A stretch of DNA of 43,118 nucleotides, taken from NCBI GenBank assembly GCA_937925925.1, contig CALANA010000145.1:1-43118 (forward strand), read 5' to 3'. The DNA comes from an uncultured Chloroflexales bacterium. GTDB lineage: Bacteria > Chloroflexota > Chloroflexia > Chloroflexales > Chloroflexaceae. Positions 22,610-31,649 of the stretch are shown one piece after another (the first letter of the stretch is position 1; the number at the start of each line of letters is the position of its first letter). Both the position numbers and the translations under genes were made by a program. The notes beneath the pieces are model-generated. The model saw only the letters and a list, made by a program, of their open reading frames with translations, was not told the DNA's origin and ran no database searches.

Positions 22610-24892
22610 TTAAATGCGCTCCTTCTCGCGGTGCAGACGGATCTGGCGAATAAACATAGTCAGACCTAGCAGCACAAAGCCCGATAGCGGCACGCCGGTA
22701 CTGGTTGCCGGGAGTGGTGCGGGCGTTTCTGGTGTTACGCCCCCAGCAATGGCTGGTGTCTCGGTCGGTGGTACACTGGCGACTTCCTCGCTTTCATCGG
22801 CATCAGGTGGTGTTTGTTGCGGCACCAATCCGGCGGGTGTTGCTGTTGGTGCTAGCACTGTTGGGCTACCCGTCCTACCTGTACCTGTCGTGGCACCAGA
22901 TGTGCCGGGTGACGCAACCGCTGGGGTTGGGGTACGAGTAGCCGTTTGTGGCATTTGAACCACCAGCACCGTGACGATATTTGAAAAGAGCGGCCGCGTC
23001 GCATCCGTGTGCAAAAGCTGGCCCTGTGCCACAATCAACGTGCCACCAGCCACATCGGGCCTGATCCGGGTTCTGATCGTTACTTCGACGGATTCACCGG
23101 GTTTCAGCAGGGAGAGTTGATGCTCAATCTCGTTACCAGCAACACGCGGATCCGCGCCCCGGTCGGCAGAAGCTCCCTGTACCTCCAGATTGGCAGGTAG
23201 GGTGGTACGAATGCGAATATCACGCATATCATTGGCTCCCCCTTCAGCTTCTGGGCGAGTGTTACGCAATACCAGGGTATACTGCACTTCTTCACCCGCA
23301 AATGTGCTGCCCCAATCGCTGGCCATACGGAAGAAAATACCCGTCTCAGTGGGTGCTGGGAGCGGCGTATTGGCGACTACCTCGGTTGGCACTTCTTCTA
23401 CTACTGCGTCTGGTACATCGACTGGCAGCGGTACGTCCAGTGGCTCCTCTCCTGGTGGCACCACTGGTGGCGGCGCGACCGGTGGCGGCGCGACCGGCGG
23501 CGGCGCGACCGGCGGCGCTGGCTGACGCGGCGGTTGGGCCGGCGGTGGTGGTGGCGGTGGTGGTTGTGGCACCCCTGATGCCGGGCCAACTGGTGTTGGT
23601 GGCGGTGGTGGAATTAGCGGCCCCCCTGCATCGTCTTCAGGTGGTGCTGGTGGTGCAATCGGTGTAGGCTCGCGGTCACGTCTACGTCCACCACCCGAAT
23701 CGCCAGCCGGTGGCGGTGGTGGCTCAACCGGTGGCGGTGGTGGCTCAGCCGGTGGCGGCGGTGGCTCAGCCGGTGGTTGACCCGGCACCGGGGTACTGGT
23801 CGCTGGTGGCACCGGGGTACTGGTCGCTGGCGGCACCGGGGTACTGGTCGCTGGCGGCACCGGGGTCGCTGTCACATTCGGATCAGGTGTATTCGTGATA
23901 TTGATCGGCGTGCTGGTGGGCACCACCTGTCCACCTTCAGTGATTTGTACAGGTATCTGGGCCGAGGTACCTGTCTCACCATTGGCCGAGCCGCTGGCCT
24001 GGTTGGTTACTACGCCTGGCTGAGCATCGCCGCGTACTTGCACCTGGATCGTGATCGTAGCTGGCGAAGCATCCCGGATGGTTATACCACTACAAGATAC
24101 CGTTTGTCCAGCCGTACACGAACCACTGGTGGCGCTTGCACCAAGGACTTCCAGGCGATTATCAACGGTATCACTCATTGTTGCACTAAGCGGCGCAGTA
24201 CTCGTGGTAAAGAGCGAAACACTGTAACTGAAGCGCTGTCCTGGTCGAGCCGATGAAACCGAGGCCAGCTTTAAGACCTGAATGACTCCCACAACGACCG
24301 GGGTATTGGTCGGTGTCGGCTGCCCGTTGACTGGCGTATCCGTCGGTGTAGTCTCCGGGCCAGGTGTATCCGTTGGAATGCGTGAAAATGTCGGTGTACT
24401 CGGCGGTTGACCAGTATCCTCCGTCGGGGTCGGCGGTTGACCAGCATCCTCCGTCGGGGTCGGCGGTTGACCAGTATCCTCCGTCGGTGTTGGCGGTTGA
24501 CCAGTATCCTCCGTCGGGGTCGGTGGCTCAGCGGTTGGCGTGTCAGGGGGCACATCTGTTGGCGTCGGTGGTGGTAGGGTAGCTGTCGGTGGCAGTGGGG
24601 TGTCTGTTGGTACAATCGGTGTTGGTGTAGAGGGCACACCGGGTGTCCACGTTGGAACTGGTGGTGCCTGTGCTGGCTCGGGATCGTCCGCCGGTTCGTC
24701 TACCGGAGTATCCGTCGCACTCTCCTGGGCTGGTACCACTGGAGGGTTGATCCAGCGATACGCTTCTGCATAAAGCGGAAAGATCATCATAAGGACGCTG
24801 AGTATCAGCAGCAATACTTCCCACAACGTCCAGCGAACCGGTCTACGTCCGCGTATAGGACGTTGCGTACCACGATTGAAGAATGAGTGCAT
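22610..24892 (-). CDS. Proline-rich DUF11 surface protein with sortase-type C-terminus
   Basis: The product is 760 aa. Layout: basic N-terminus and one membrane/signal helix (~22-44, WEVLLLILSVLMMIFPLYAE), a long Thr/Pro linker with four TEDTGQPPTP-type repeats, a DUF11 Ig-like domain (~205-320), a second low-complexity linker (PATSTPVPP and poly-Pro), another DUF11 domain (~525-650), and a C-terminal LPATSTG followed by a hydrophobic helix and a basic tail (RLHREKER). That last part is the tripartite cell-wall sorting signal, with LPATS in place of LPXTG. It lies 15 nt after the sortase gene, so the two form an enzyme-substrate operon. It probably anchors a fibrous or adhesive surface layer. 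Confidence 0.82.
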   Translation of the reverse strand: MHSFFNRGTQRPIRGRRPVRWTLWEVLLLILSVLMMIFPLYAEAYRWINPPVVPAQESATDTPVDEPADDPEPAQAPPVPTWTPGVPSTPTPIVPTDTPLPPTATLPPPTPTDVPPDTPTAEPPTPTEDTGQPPTPTEDTGQPPTPTEDAGQPPTPTEDTGQPPSTPTFSRIPTDTPGPETTPTDTPVNGQPTPTNTPVVVGVIQVLKLASVSSARPGQRFSYSVSLFTTSTAPLSATMSDTVDNRLEVLGASATSGSCTAGQTVSCSGITIRDASPATITIQVQVRGDAQPGVVTNQASGSANGETGTSAQIPVQITEGGQVVPTSTPINITNTPDPNVTATPVPPATSTPVPPATSTPVPPATSTPVPGQPPAEPPPPPAEPPPPPVEPPPPPAGDSGGGRRRDREPTPIAPPAPPEDDAGGPLIPPPPPTPVGPASGVPQPPPPPPPPAQPPRQPAPPVAPPPVAPPPVAPPPVVPPGEEPLDVPLPVDVPDAVVEEVPTEVVANTPLPAPTETGIFFRMASDWGSTFAGEEVQYTLVLRNTRPEAEGGANDMRDIRIRTTLPANLEVQGASADRGADPRVAGNEIEHQLSLLKPGESVEVTIRTRIRPDVAGGTLIVAQGQLLHTDATRPLFSNIVTVLVVQMPQTATRTPTPAVASPGTSGATTGTGRTGSPTVLAPTATPAGLVPQQTPPDADESEEVASVPPTETPAIAGGVTPETPAPLPATSTGVPLSGFVLLGLTMFIRQIRLHREKERI

Positions 24893-24907
24893 AGAGTATT
24901 CCTCACT

Positions 24908-25837
24908 TCAAAAAAGCGGGGTTGACCCCACGAGATCGGCAACCACCACCAGTCGTTGGGTATCCCAGGCTGTGCAGGTAATCAACGTCAGCACGGGAGT
25001 GGAAGTCGGAGCCATGACCTCGATCTGTGTTGGCCAGACCTTTTTGATTTCACGGACAAGATAACGATACTGCCATCCACCAGCCTCAACTAGAATTTCG
25101 GCACCGGGCTGCAACTGGCCGAGATCACGGAAGACGCTGCCCCGTAATCCTGCATGCCCGGCCATGACCGTATTACCGCCCTGGTCAGGTACGCCTGAAC
25201 CATGATGGTAACCCACGGCATACTCGGCAACCTGCCAGACCCCATCCACAACAAACACTTCAACGACAGATGAGTCGATTCCAATGGATGGGACGAGGAG
25301 ACGCCTGGGGCGTGGATCTTCAGCAACTGTTGCTGGAGCAATTATAGCCTGTGGCGCAATATAATCGCGGATCGGGGCGGTCTCAACCATGTCGGGGGTA
25401 GTAAAGGGTAACGAACGGGCCCGAGGCGAAACATCTGGCTGATCGGCAGGATCGGTTGTATGTTCGGTCGCAACGGTACGACTGGCGGGAGCCATCTGGT
25501 GGGCTTGCCACCCGGACACAGACTGCACCGAGGCCGCACTGTCGGCATGTCGTAGCGCATAGAGCCAGTCACGCCCATAGCCATCCAGCAACCAGTACCC
25601 ACCGAGCAGGAACAGGAGACATACCAGAACACGTTCAACCTGACGTAGAAGGTGGTCTACCCACGTACGTTGCAGAAAAGGCTTGAGTGCCAGTTGCCGT
25701 TGGGTTGCAGTCGAACGCAGTGATACTGGACGCATCGGTTCGTCCTCAGCAGGCAGGGGTGCTACCAGCAGTTCAGACAACAATGCCTGCGTTGTATGAT
25801 CGTGATTGGCGGAGGCTGGAGAGGAATGCTTGATCAC
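24908..25837 (-). CDS. Sortase (class D/E-like transpeptidase)
   Basis: The product is 309 aa from GTG 25837, chosen because AAGAGG stands 6-7 nt upstream; an in-frame TTG at 25957 would add 40 residues without a ribosome-binding site. There is a cytoplasmic N-terminal ~65 residues, a membrane helix (~68-84, VERVLVCLLFLLGGYWLL), a linker, then the sortase barrel with the catalytic triad His228 (VMAGHAG), Cys288 (TLITC) and Arg295 (DTQRLVVVAD). It cleaves a sorting motif and joins the protein to an acceptor outside the membrane. The long cytoplasmic N-terminus is unusual. The probable substrate is the downstream DUF11 protein. Confidence 0.88.
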   Translation of the reverse strand: MIKHSSPASANHDHTTQALLSELLVAPLPAEDEPMRPVSLRSTATQRQLALKPFLQRTWVDHLLRQVERVLVCLLFLLGGYWLLDGYGRDWLYALRHADSAASVQSVSGWQAHQMAPASRTVATEHTTDPADQPDVSPRARSLPFTTPDMVETAPIRDYIAPQAIIAPATVAEDPRPRRLLVPSIGIDSSVVEVFVVDGVWQVAEYAVGYHHGSGVPDQGGNTVMAGHAGLRGSVFRDLGQLQPGAEILVEAGGWQYRYLVREIKKVWPTQIEVMAPTSTPVLTLITCTAWDTQRLVVVADLVGSTPLF

Positions 25838-26351
25838 ATGCAGCCTCTTCTCATTTTGAGCAAGTATCGGGAACAAGCAGCCGTGATCCATTAACAACAA
25901 TGTAATGCTAAACAGCATTTGTGTCATCATTAAAGCATAACTATCGTCAGGCTGCAATGATTATACACGATGAATCACACAGATGCAATAGCAATGTATC
26001 ACTGGAATGATAAAAACAGGACTTCTGGACTAGTACCAGCACATACCTGCTGCCTCTCTTTTTTACGTGGATACAAAACCAGATACGCGGTATGATCGGA
26101 ATGATAGCCGCAATGAAGACCGATAGGGGGAACGTGTTGTCATTATGCACCGTGGTATTCACGGAACAGTTGGATCGAAAACGGAGAATAGCACCAGCAT
26201 GCTTTCATCTCTAAAGAACCTGGTAAGATGAATAATCTTTTATTTTCTACGACACACGATGGTATGGTTATGATTGCCGTACTATTTGCTCTTATGACGC
26301 TTGTGTATTATAGTTAGGAAAAGAGAAAACCAACGTGATAAGGATACTGTT
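25838..26351. other. Divergent intergenic region between sortase operon and GAF gene
   Basis: This AT-richer spacer must hold promoters for both directions. TGTGTATTATAG near 26302 is a plausible -10 region for the GAF gene. No gene or clear hairpin is recognised. Confidence 0.3.
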
Positions 26352-27527
26352 GTGGATATAGATGAACTGGCTGAACAACCAGGCAATACTCATCACGTAG
26401 TCCAGGAATCCTTTGTAGCGCCACATTTCTCAGGGTTACGTGAGATTTTGACGAACATCAGTCTGTTTTTTGATGCAGCTCACGAGCATGATCCATTACC
26501 CCTCCTCCAGCAACTTTCATGCGAACTCCTCCAGACAAACAGTGTGCAAATTGTGATACCGACCGGATCGGCATATGTGGAACGTGACAATCCGTACCGG
26601 TTGACCCAACATATCATGATCAATGGGCGGCGCGTCGGCCGTCTGGATGCACACCGCACGTTCCCTTTTACCACCGATGATCGGGCGCTGGCTTTTCTAA
26701 TCAGTCAGCTCATCAGTACCGTGCTGGAACAAACCGCGCTGCATAGCCAGCTCGAACAGTATCACCAGCAGAGTCGCGCCACGCTGGACACACTGGAGCA
26801 ATTGTTGGCGTTTATGCAAGGCATTGTCACCACCACAACGAACTGGCAGCAAGTAGCAATCTCGCTCACGATGCATGTGCCGCGCATCGTGGGTGGGCAA
26901 CGGGCCAGCCTGCTGATTATTCCAGCCCATCAACCCGACACGCCAGCACTGGTGCTGAGTAATGGCACGATTGTCAGCCCCGAACGGGCACGCGAAGTCC
27001 GTGATAGTGGTCTGGCTGGTCTGGTGCTGCGAGAATGTCGCCCGCTGATTATCGACGAAACGCAGACCGATCAGCGCTGGCTTTCAATGGGGCTGGCAAA
27101 CTATGAAAGCCCCTCACGTTGTGCTATGGCCGTACCGCTGATCTGGGGCCAGCACATCCTGGGTGTGCTGACAGCAACGACGAGTAACTCGCGCCTGTTT
27201 GATACCTCGCATCTCAACCTGCTTGAACTCATTGGACACAACATCTCGCTGGTACTCCATAATCTGACACTGGAGGATCAGTTGCACCAGGTGCTGAACC
27301 TGTTCACTACCGAACAGGATATGCTGCGTTCTCCGTTGCATGCTGCTTATCATTACCTGCAGATGTATAGCACCGCACAGGTGGAGCAGGAGAGTATACC
27401 GATCACTGTTAAGGATATGCAGTTGATACGCACTGCACTGGAACATGTGATGACGCTGGAGCAGCAACTGCGATCCGCCCACCAGCAGTTATATGCGCTC
27501 CAGATGAAGCCCGATATGGTTCGGTAG
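26352..27527 (+). CDS. GAF-domain protein with two GAF-like modules
   Basis: The product is 391 aa from GTG 26352 (AAGGA 7 nt upstream); an in-frame TTG at 26301 would add 17 residues. A first, degenerate GAF-like module covers ~30-130. A helical segment (HSQLEQYHQQSRATLDTLEQ) leads to a clear GAF domain (~155-300), with GQRASLLII, RDSGLAGLVLRECRPLIIDE and AVPLIWGQHILGVLTA. The C-terminal ~80 residues are coiled-coil-like (VMTLEQQLRSAHQQLYALQ). No kinase, cyclase or output domain is present, so it likely signals through partner binding. The ligand is unknown. Confidence 0.75.
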   Translation: MDIDELAEQPGNTHHVVQESFVAPHFSGLREILTNISLFFDAAHEHDPLPLLQQLSCELLQTNSVQIVIPTGSAYVERDNPYRLTQHIMINGRRVGRLDAHRTFPFTTDDRALAFLISQLISTVLEQTALHSQLEQYHQQSRATLDTLEQLLAFMQGIVTTTTNWQQVAISLTMHVPRIVGGQRASLLIIPAHQPDTPALVLSNGTIVSPERAREVRDSGLAGLVLRECRPLIIDETQTDQRWLSMGLANYESPSRCAMAVPLIWGQHILGVLTATTSNSRLFDTSHLNLLELIGHNISLVLHNLTLEDQLHQVLNLFTTEQDMLRSPLHAAYHYLQMYSTAQVEQESIPITVKDMQLIRTALEHVMTLEQQLRSAHQQLYALQMKPDMVR

Positions 27528-27536
27528 CGTCACCAC

Positions 27537-27649
27537 GTATCTGTTCACACGCGGGGGAACGCGCACTCCTGGGCGCGAGAGCGGAGCGCACTCGATCGGG
27601 CACACGAGGGCAAGATGCCCTCGCTCCCAGGAGAAATGTGAACAGGTAC
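27537..27649. mobile_element. 113-bp MITE-like element, family B, with possible 5-bp duplication
   Basis: Ends GTATCTGTTCAC (27537-27548) and GTGAACAGGTAC (27638-27649) are inverted repeats with one mismatch. ACCAC stands on both sides (27532-27536, 27650-27654). The right end reads CCCAGGAGAAATGTGAAC, an SD-like AGGAG followed by GTG. Confidence 0.65.
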
Positions 27650-27663
27650 ACCACCACACCAAC

Positions 27664-27693
27664 TTGTGCTGGTGCTTGATCACATGCTAAAAT
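27664..27693 (+). promoter_or_regulatory. Possible promoter of the 27737 operon
   Basis: TTGTGC (27664-27669), an 18-bp spacer ending ATGC, then TAAAAT (27688-27693); the TGC before it gives an extended -10. It lies 44 bp before the start. Confidence 0.45.
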
Positions 27694-27736
27694 AGCAACC
27701 AGTCATCCGCCCTCTATTATCTGTAGCAGGAACTAT

Positions 27737-28564
27737 ATGCCACACCAGTCAGACTCACCTGATGTTGCTACGCTGTTGGCGGCAGTACGCGCGGAGGTAC
27801 AAGCGCGGCGGCAGGCGCTGCATAGCGCCACCAGTGCGATGACCCAGAGTGCGCTGGAGCTACAGCTCCAACGTCATGCTGAACAACTGGAGATTACACG
27901 CGTTATCAGTGCCCACTGGCCGCTCGAAAGTCGCTCACCTTACGAACGAGCGATCAATTTGATCAACAAAGTTGTGCGCCGTACCCTGCGCTGGTACATC
28001 AACCCGATTGTCGAACAGCAAAATGCCTTTAACGACGTGGCCGCTCGTGCGTTGCGCCTGCAGATCGAAGCCTATACCGAGTTACGGGCACAACTGGCGG
28101 AACTGGATCGGCACACCCCGCTGGACGGTGAACCACCGCCACCAATGGCAACACCATTCATAGCAGCAGCGCTATCGCATCAGGATGAACAGCTCCCACC
28201 CACAACTATACCAGCGACAGAGGAGCTACAGCAACTGGTCGAGCAACGCGGACGCACTGAACCACCCACTGGTTTTGCCGACCGCCAGTTGCGCCCGCTG
28301 GTAGCACAGCTTGGCATACATCAGCAGGTCAATGCCCACTGGCCGCTGGTCGGACACAACCCGATTGCACATGCTGCGGCCCTGTCACAGCGCCTGATGC
28401 GCCGCTATTTGCGCTGGCTGATCAACCCGATTGTGGAGCAACAGAATGCTTTTAACACCGCGCTGACCGAAACGGTGGCAACGTTACTCGCAGCCGATGT
28501 TGAACTGCGCTTCAGATTGGCACGACACCGTGCGTCCCAGGCGCGGCGGCAGGCATCCTCGTAG
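27737..28564 (+). CDS. Hypothetical protein with internal duplication, glycosyltransferase-associated
   Basis: The product is 275 aa. ATG 27737 has AGGA 5 nt upstream. Two ~50-residue copies of one module occur: one with ISAHWPLESRSPYERAINL and RWYINPIVEQQNAFND, the other with VNAHWPLVGHNPIAHAAAL and RWLINPIVEQQNAFNT. Each is preceded by a helical charged stretch, and a Pro-rich linker lies between. The (N/S)AHW...RxxxRW.INPIVEQQN.FN motif is familiar next to, or fused to, glycosyltransferases and methyltransferases of surface-polysaccharide loci. Its function is not established; it may be an adaptor. The glycosyltransferase starts 5 nt after its stop. Confidence 0.7.
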   Translation: MPHQSDSPDVATLLAAVRAEVQARRQALHSATSAMTQSALELQLQRHAEQLEITRVISAHWPLESRSPYERAINLINKVVRRTLRWYINPIVEQQNAFNDVAARALRLQIEAYTELRAQLAELDRHTPLDGEPPPPMATPFIAAALSHQDEQLPPTTIPATEELQQLVEQRGRTEPPTGFADRQLRPLVAQLGIHQQVNAHWPLVGHNPIAHAAALSQRLMRRYLRWLINPIVEQQNAFNTALTETVATLLAADVELRFRLARHRASQARRQASS

Positions 28565-28569
28565 ATGTT

Positions 28570-29796
28570 ATGTCAATGATCACGATTGTTTCCCCCTGGT
28601 ACGGGCCAGATACGGTCGGTGGTGCCGAAACCCAGGCGCGTAGCCTGGCGCGGGCGCTCCATGCGCTGGGCATCCCGGTACAGATCTGGGCCAGTACCGG
28701 GCGCGACGCATTTCACCCCGATGATACCGCCCACTATGCTGCTGGCGATAGCATGGTGGATGGTATTCCAGTCTGGCGCTTTCGGCCCGGCGCACCAGAC
28801 CAGCAGGGGGTTCCACTGTTCTTTCGTCGCCATCCAGCGTACCTGCCGCCGCTGGCCTCGTTCGCGCCCCACGAGTTACAGTTGCTCGGCACATTGCTTA
28901 ACAGCGATGAACTGTATGCGGCCATTCACGCTGCGCCGGCTACCACCCGTTTTATTTTTATTCCGTATCCGTTTCCCACCAGCTTCTGGGGCGCACAGTT
29001 GGCACCGCAGCGTAGCTGGTTGCTGCCATGTCTGCACGATGAGCCGTATGCTTATTATGCTACCTATCGCCATCTCTTTCGGGCCGTGCGCGGTATTCTG
29101 GCAAACAGCTATGCCGAGGCCGAACTGGCGCAACGTCTCTATCAGTTACCAGCCGGGCGGGTACATATCCCGGGTGAAGGTATTGATCTGACCCCGCGTG
29201 GCGATGGGGCTGCTTTTCGTCACACATACAACCTGGATGGCCCTGACGAACCGCTGTTGTTGTTGTATGTTGGGCGGCGCGACGAGAGTAAGAATATCGC
29301 ACTGTTGCTGGCCTACGTGCGCGAGTATTGGGCCAGACGCGGTTTGCCCCTGCGTCTGCTGCTAGCTGGACAGGGGCCGCTGGAGCTACCAGCCGGCACA
29401 GAGTCGCTGGTCATTGATCTGGGATACCTGCCCGAACAGGATAAGCACCATGCCTATGCTGCCGCACAGGTGTTTGTCCACCCTTCGATCTATGAGAGCT
29501 TCAGCATTGTGCTGATGGAAGCCTGGCTCCAGGGTACGCCCGCCCTGGTCAACGGTGCCTGCGCCGTTACGGCCGATCACTGTCGGCGTAGCGGTGGCGG
29601 CTTGATCTTTGACGATTTTGGCACGTTTGCGGCGGCGCTAGATCTCCTGCTATGCAACCCGGATCTGCGTATTACGCTTGGTCAACGCGGACGAGCCTAT
29701 GTCCTACACACTTGCAACTGGGAAGACGTGGCCCGGCGTACTGCGGCAGCGGTTCTCGGTGAGACGATTCAAAGCGTTGAAGCGTTCGAGCGTTGA
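28570..29796 (+). CDS. Glycosyltransferase family 4 (GT-B fold)
   Basis: The product is 408 aa. The N-terminal Rossmann half begins ITIVSPWYGPDTVGGAETQA, typical of GT4 with the GG(A)E loop. The C-terminal half holds LLYVGRRDESKNI and the nucleotide-sugar-binding EX7E motif in HPSIYESFSIVLMEAWLQG. It transfers a sugar from an activated donor to an unknown acceptor, probably for surface glycans. Translation is likely coupled to the upstream gene (5-nt gap, no separate ribosome-binding site). The last ~7 residues (SVEAFER) are encoded by the first units of the octanucleotide array, so the native C-terminus has been altered or overrun. Confidence 0.85.
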   Translation: MSMITIVSPWYGPDTVGGAETQARSLARALHALGIPVQIWASTGRDAFHPDDTAHYAAGDSMVDGIPVWRFRPGAPDQQGVPLFFRRHPAYLPPLASFAPHELQLLGTLLNSDELYAAIHAAPATTRFIFIPYPFPTSFWGAQLAPQRSWLLPCLHDEPYAYYATYRHLFRAVRGILANSYAEAELAQRLYQLPAGRVHIPGEGIDLTPRGDGAAFRHTYNLDGPDEPLLLLYVGRRDESKNIALLLAYVREYWARRGLPLRLLLAGQGPLELPAGTESLVIDLGYLPEQDKHHAYAAAQVFVHPSIYESFSIVLMEAWLQGTPALVNGACAVTADHCRRSGGGLIFDDFGTFAAALDLLLCNPDLRITLGQRGRAYVLHTCNWEDVARRTAAAVLGETIQSVEAFER

Positions 29797-30037
29797 AGCG
29801 TTCAAGCGTTCAAGCGTTCAAGCGTTCGAGCGTTCGAGCGTTCGAGCGTTCAAGCGTTCAAGCGTTCAAGCGTTCAAGCGTTCGAGCGTTCGAGCGTTCA
29901 AGCGTTCAAGCGTTCAAGCGTTCAAGCGTTCAAGCGTTCGAGCGTTTGAGCGTTCAAGCGTTCAAGCGTTCAAGCGTTCAAGCGTTCAAGCGTTCAAGCG
30001 TTCGAGCGTTCGAGCGTTCAAGCGTTCAAGCGTTCAA
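29774..30037. repeat. 33-copy octanucleotide tandem array (GCGTTCRA)
   Basis: Thirty-three consecutive 8-bp units, mainly GCGTTCAA and GCGTTCGA, with GCGTTGAA (units 1 and 3) and one GCGTTTGA. A degenerate unit GCGCTCAC follows. The A and G variants come in runs, as expected from slippage. It starts inside the 3' end of the glycosyltransferase gene, whose stop is the TGA in unit 3. Eight is not a multiple of three, and beyond that stop long frames stay open. Confidence 0.95.
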
Positions 30038-30107
30038 GCGCTCACGCGGACAGCGGTCAAACGCTTCAAATTGCGCCGCAGGCGCGAATCGATTTTTTTA
30101 TTGCGGG

Positions 30108-30830
30108 ACAATGCAAACAATGTGGGGCATGGCAGGCGATGCCACCCATGGCCGTGTAACGAGAGCAATGATCGCCAGGCATGGTCGTTGCGGGGCATTG
30201 CGGGGCAATGCGGGGCATTGCGGGCATTGCGCCCACCGCCGTCCAATGTTCGGCAACGATCGTAGGGGCACCTCTTGTGGGTGCCCGCATTGCCATCCAT
30301 TGCAAAACAATGCGGCAATGATGAACATGCGGATCGTTGCAGGGCAATGTGGGACAATGTGATGCAATGCGTGGCAATGCATCGTTGCAGGGCAATGTGA
30401 TGCAATGCGCGGCAATGCATCGTTGCAGGGCAATGTGATGCAATGCGCGGCAATGCGCGGCATTGGGCAGCATTGCGGGGCATGGCAGGGCATGGCGGGG
30501 CAATGCGGGCATCGTTTCCCATGCCCGGCAACGAGAGCAATGATCGCCATGCATGGTCGTTGCGGGGCAATGCGCGGCATTGTGGGGCGATGCGGGCAAT
30601 GCGCCCATTGCCGTCCAATGTCCGGCACCGATCGTAGGGGCACCTCGTGTGGGTGCCCGTAGCGACGATCATGGATGCGCATTGCAGGCGATGCGGGCAG
30701 TGCAGGGCAATGTGGGGCAATGCGGGGTATGGTGGGGCAATGCGGGGCACTGTGAGTAATGGGGTCGATGCAAGACGGTGTAGGCGATGAGGGGGCGATG
30801 GGGCGTGTTGGTAGGGGTGCCCGCAATAGG
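30108..30830. repeat. GCAATG/GCATTG-rich complex repeat region
   Basis: The words GCAATG, GCATTG and GGGGCA recur dozens of times. Larger units are nested: an imperfect 130-bp direct repeat (30158-30287 and 30530-30659), each ending in CGTAGGGGCACCTCxTGTGG, and about three 38-bp tandem units (30333-30452) containing CATCGTTGCAGGGCAATGTG. All long frames here are low-complexity Cys/Pro/His/Met translations without ribosome-binding sites, so I do not call genes. Confidence 0.8.
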
Positions 30831-30931
30831 TAACGACATGCGCATCGGAGCGCTGCGGTAACAATACCTGATTGGCGTACTATGCGTGGATATCACGTAT
30901 ACCCCGTGTTTGCTGGCGAGGAGCAACTATC

Positions 30932-31229
30932 ATGACCACGGACACAAACGACTACAGCGACCTGCCGACCACACGCGATGAACTGGGCTTTGCGCCGGCG
31001 GCCCAGGCGCTGACCCGGATTGTACAGGACACGGCGATCGCCGACACCCCGCTTACGCTGGGTATCTATGGCGCGTGGGGCAGCGGCAAGATCAGCCTGA
31101 TGCAGATGATGCTCAGTGGCCTCGATCCGCAGCACGTACTGCCGGTCTGGTTCGATGCCTGGCGCTATGCCCAGAGCGAGACGCTGTGGCGGGCGCTGTT
31201 GCTGGCGATTGTCGAGGAGTTGCGGCTGT
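30932..31229 (+). pseudogene. KAP family P-loop NTPase, 5' fragment
   Basis: It starts at ATG 30932 with GAGGAG upstream. About 99 residues match the start of KAP NTPases: LGFAPAAQALTRIV, Walker A GIYGAWGSGKISL (the usual Thr after Lys is Ile) and [20 protein letters not shown]. Similarity stops at about 31229, where the sequence becomes the complement of an HsdR fragment; the frame then runs meaninglessly to 31543. KAP proteins are membrane-associated NTPases often found in defence islands. This copy lacks Walker B and everything after it. Confidence 0.8.
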
Positions 31230-31500
31230 CCACCACCAGGCCGCCAGGCTTGTTGCGGAATAGGCGATTCACCCGTGCGATCGCTTGCATCAGCCCGTGC
31301 CCACGCATTGGTTTGTCAACATACATCGTGTGCAGGCTCGGTGCGTCGAAGCCAGTAAGCTACATGTCGCGCACGATCACGACCCTGAAGGTGTCCTGCG
31401 GGTCGCGGAAGCAATTGGCTAGCGCCTCACGGCGTGGCTTGTTGGGGATGTGCGGCTGCCAGTCTGGGGGATCGGAGGCCGAGCCGGTCATCACCTCCTT
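31228..31500 (-). pseudogene. hsdR: Type I restriction enzyme HsdR, helicase-motif fragment with stop
   Basis: On the minus strand the text runs [44 protein letters not shown][21 protein letters not shown], then [19 protein letters not shown] and KPGGLVVD. This is the conserved motif V/VI region of HsdR translocases. The family's VRDMWLTGFDAP Trp codon is TAG here (near 31361). Both ends are cut. The full protein is normally about 1000 aa, so this is dead. Confidence 0.85.
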
Positions 31501-31598
31501 CGTGCGTGACGATGGTGTCAAAGTATGCCCTGGTTGGGAATAATCGTAGCCCTTTAGTCGAATGCTGCAGCAGTGGTGTTTTCTGGATTGTATCTCAT
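31498..31598 (-). pseudogene. RAYT/Y1_Tnp transposase, N-terminal remnant
   Basis: From ATG 31598, MRYNPEN, then after a frameshift [15 protein letters not shown], and after another [10 protein letters not shown]. This is the start of REP-associated tyrosine transposases (family pattern NPxIHHRRSIRLxGYDY and YFVTIxT). It lies exactly between the two HsdR pieces. The catalytic HUH and Tyr are absent. Confidence 0.65.
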
Positions 31599-31649
31599 AG
31601 CTCGCGCTCCTGCAAAAACCGTTCCACGCCATTGAGGCGCAGCACGCCG

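Noticed and set aside
29678-30362. KRSSVQAF-repeat proteins of ~190 codons
   Set aside because: Produced by the 8-bp array, which is open past the glycosyltransferase stop; no start signal, so treated as a repeat and not a gene.
29774-30830. CRISPR array
   Set aside because: Units are contiguous, with no unique spacers and no cas genes nearby.
30034-30864. Long overlapping open frames in the GCAATG block (up to 276 codons)
   Set aside because: Low-complexity Cys/His/Pro/Met translations in several frames at once, with no ribosome-binding site; an effect of repeats free of stop codons.
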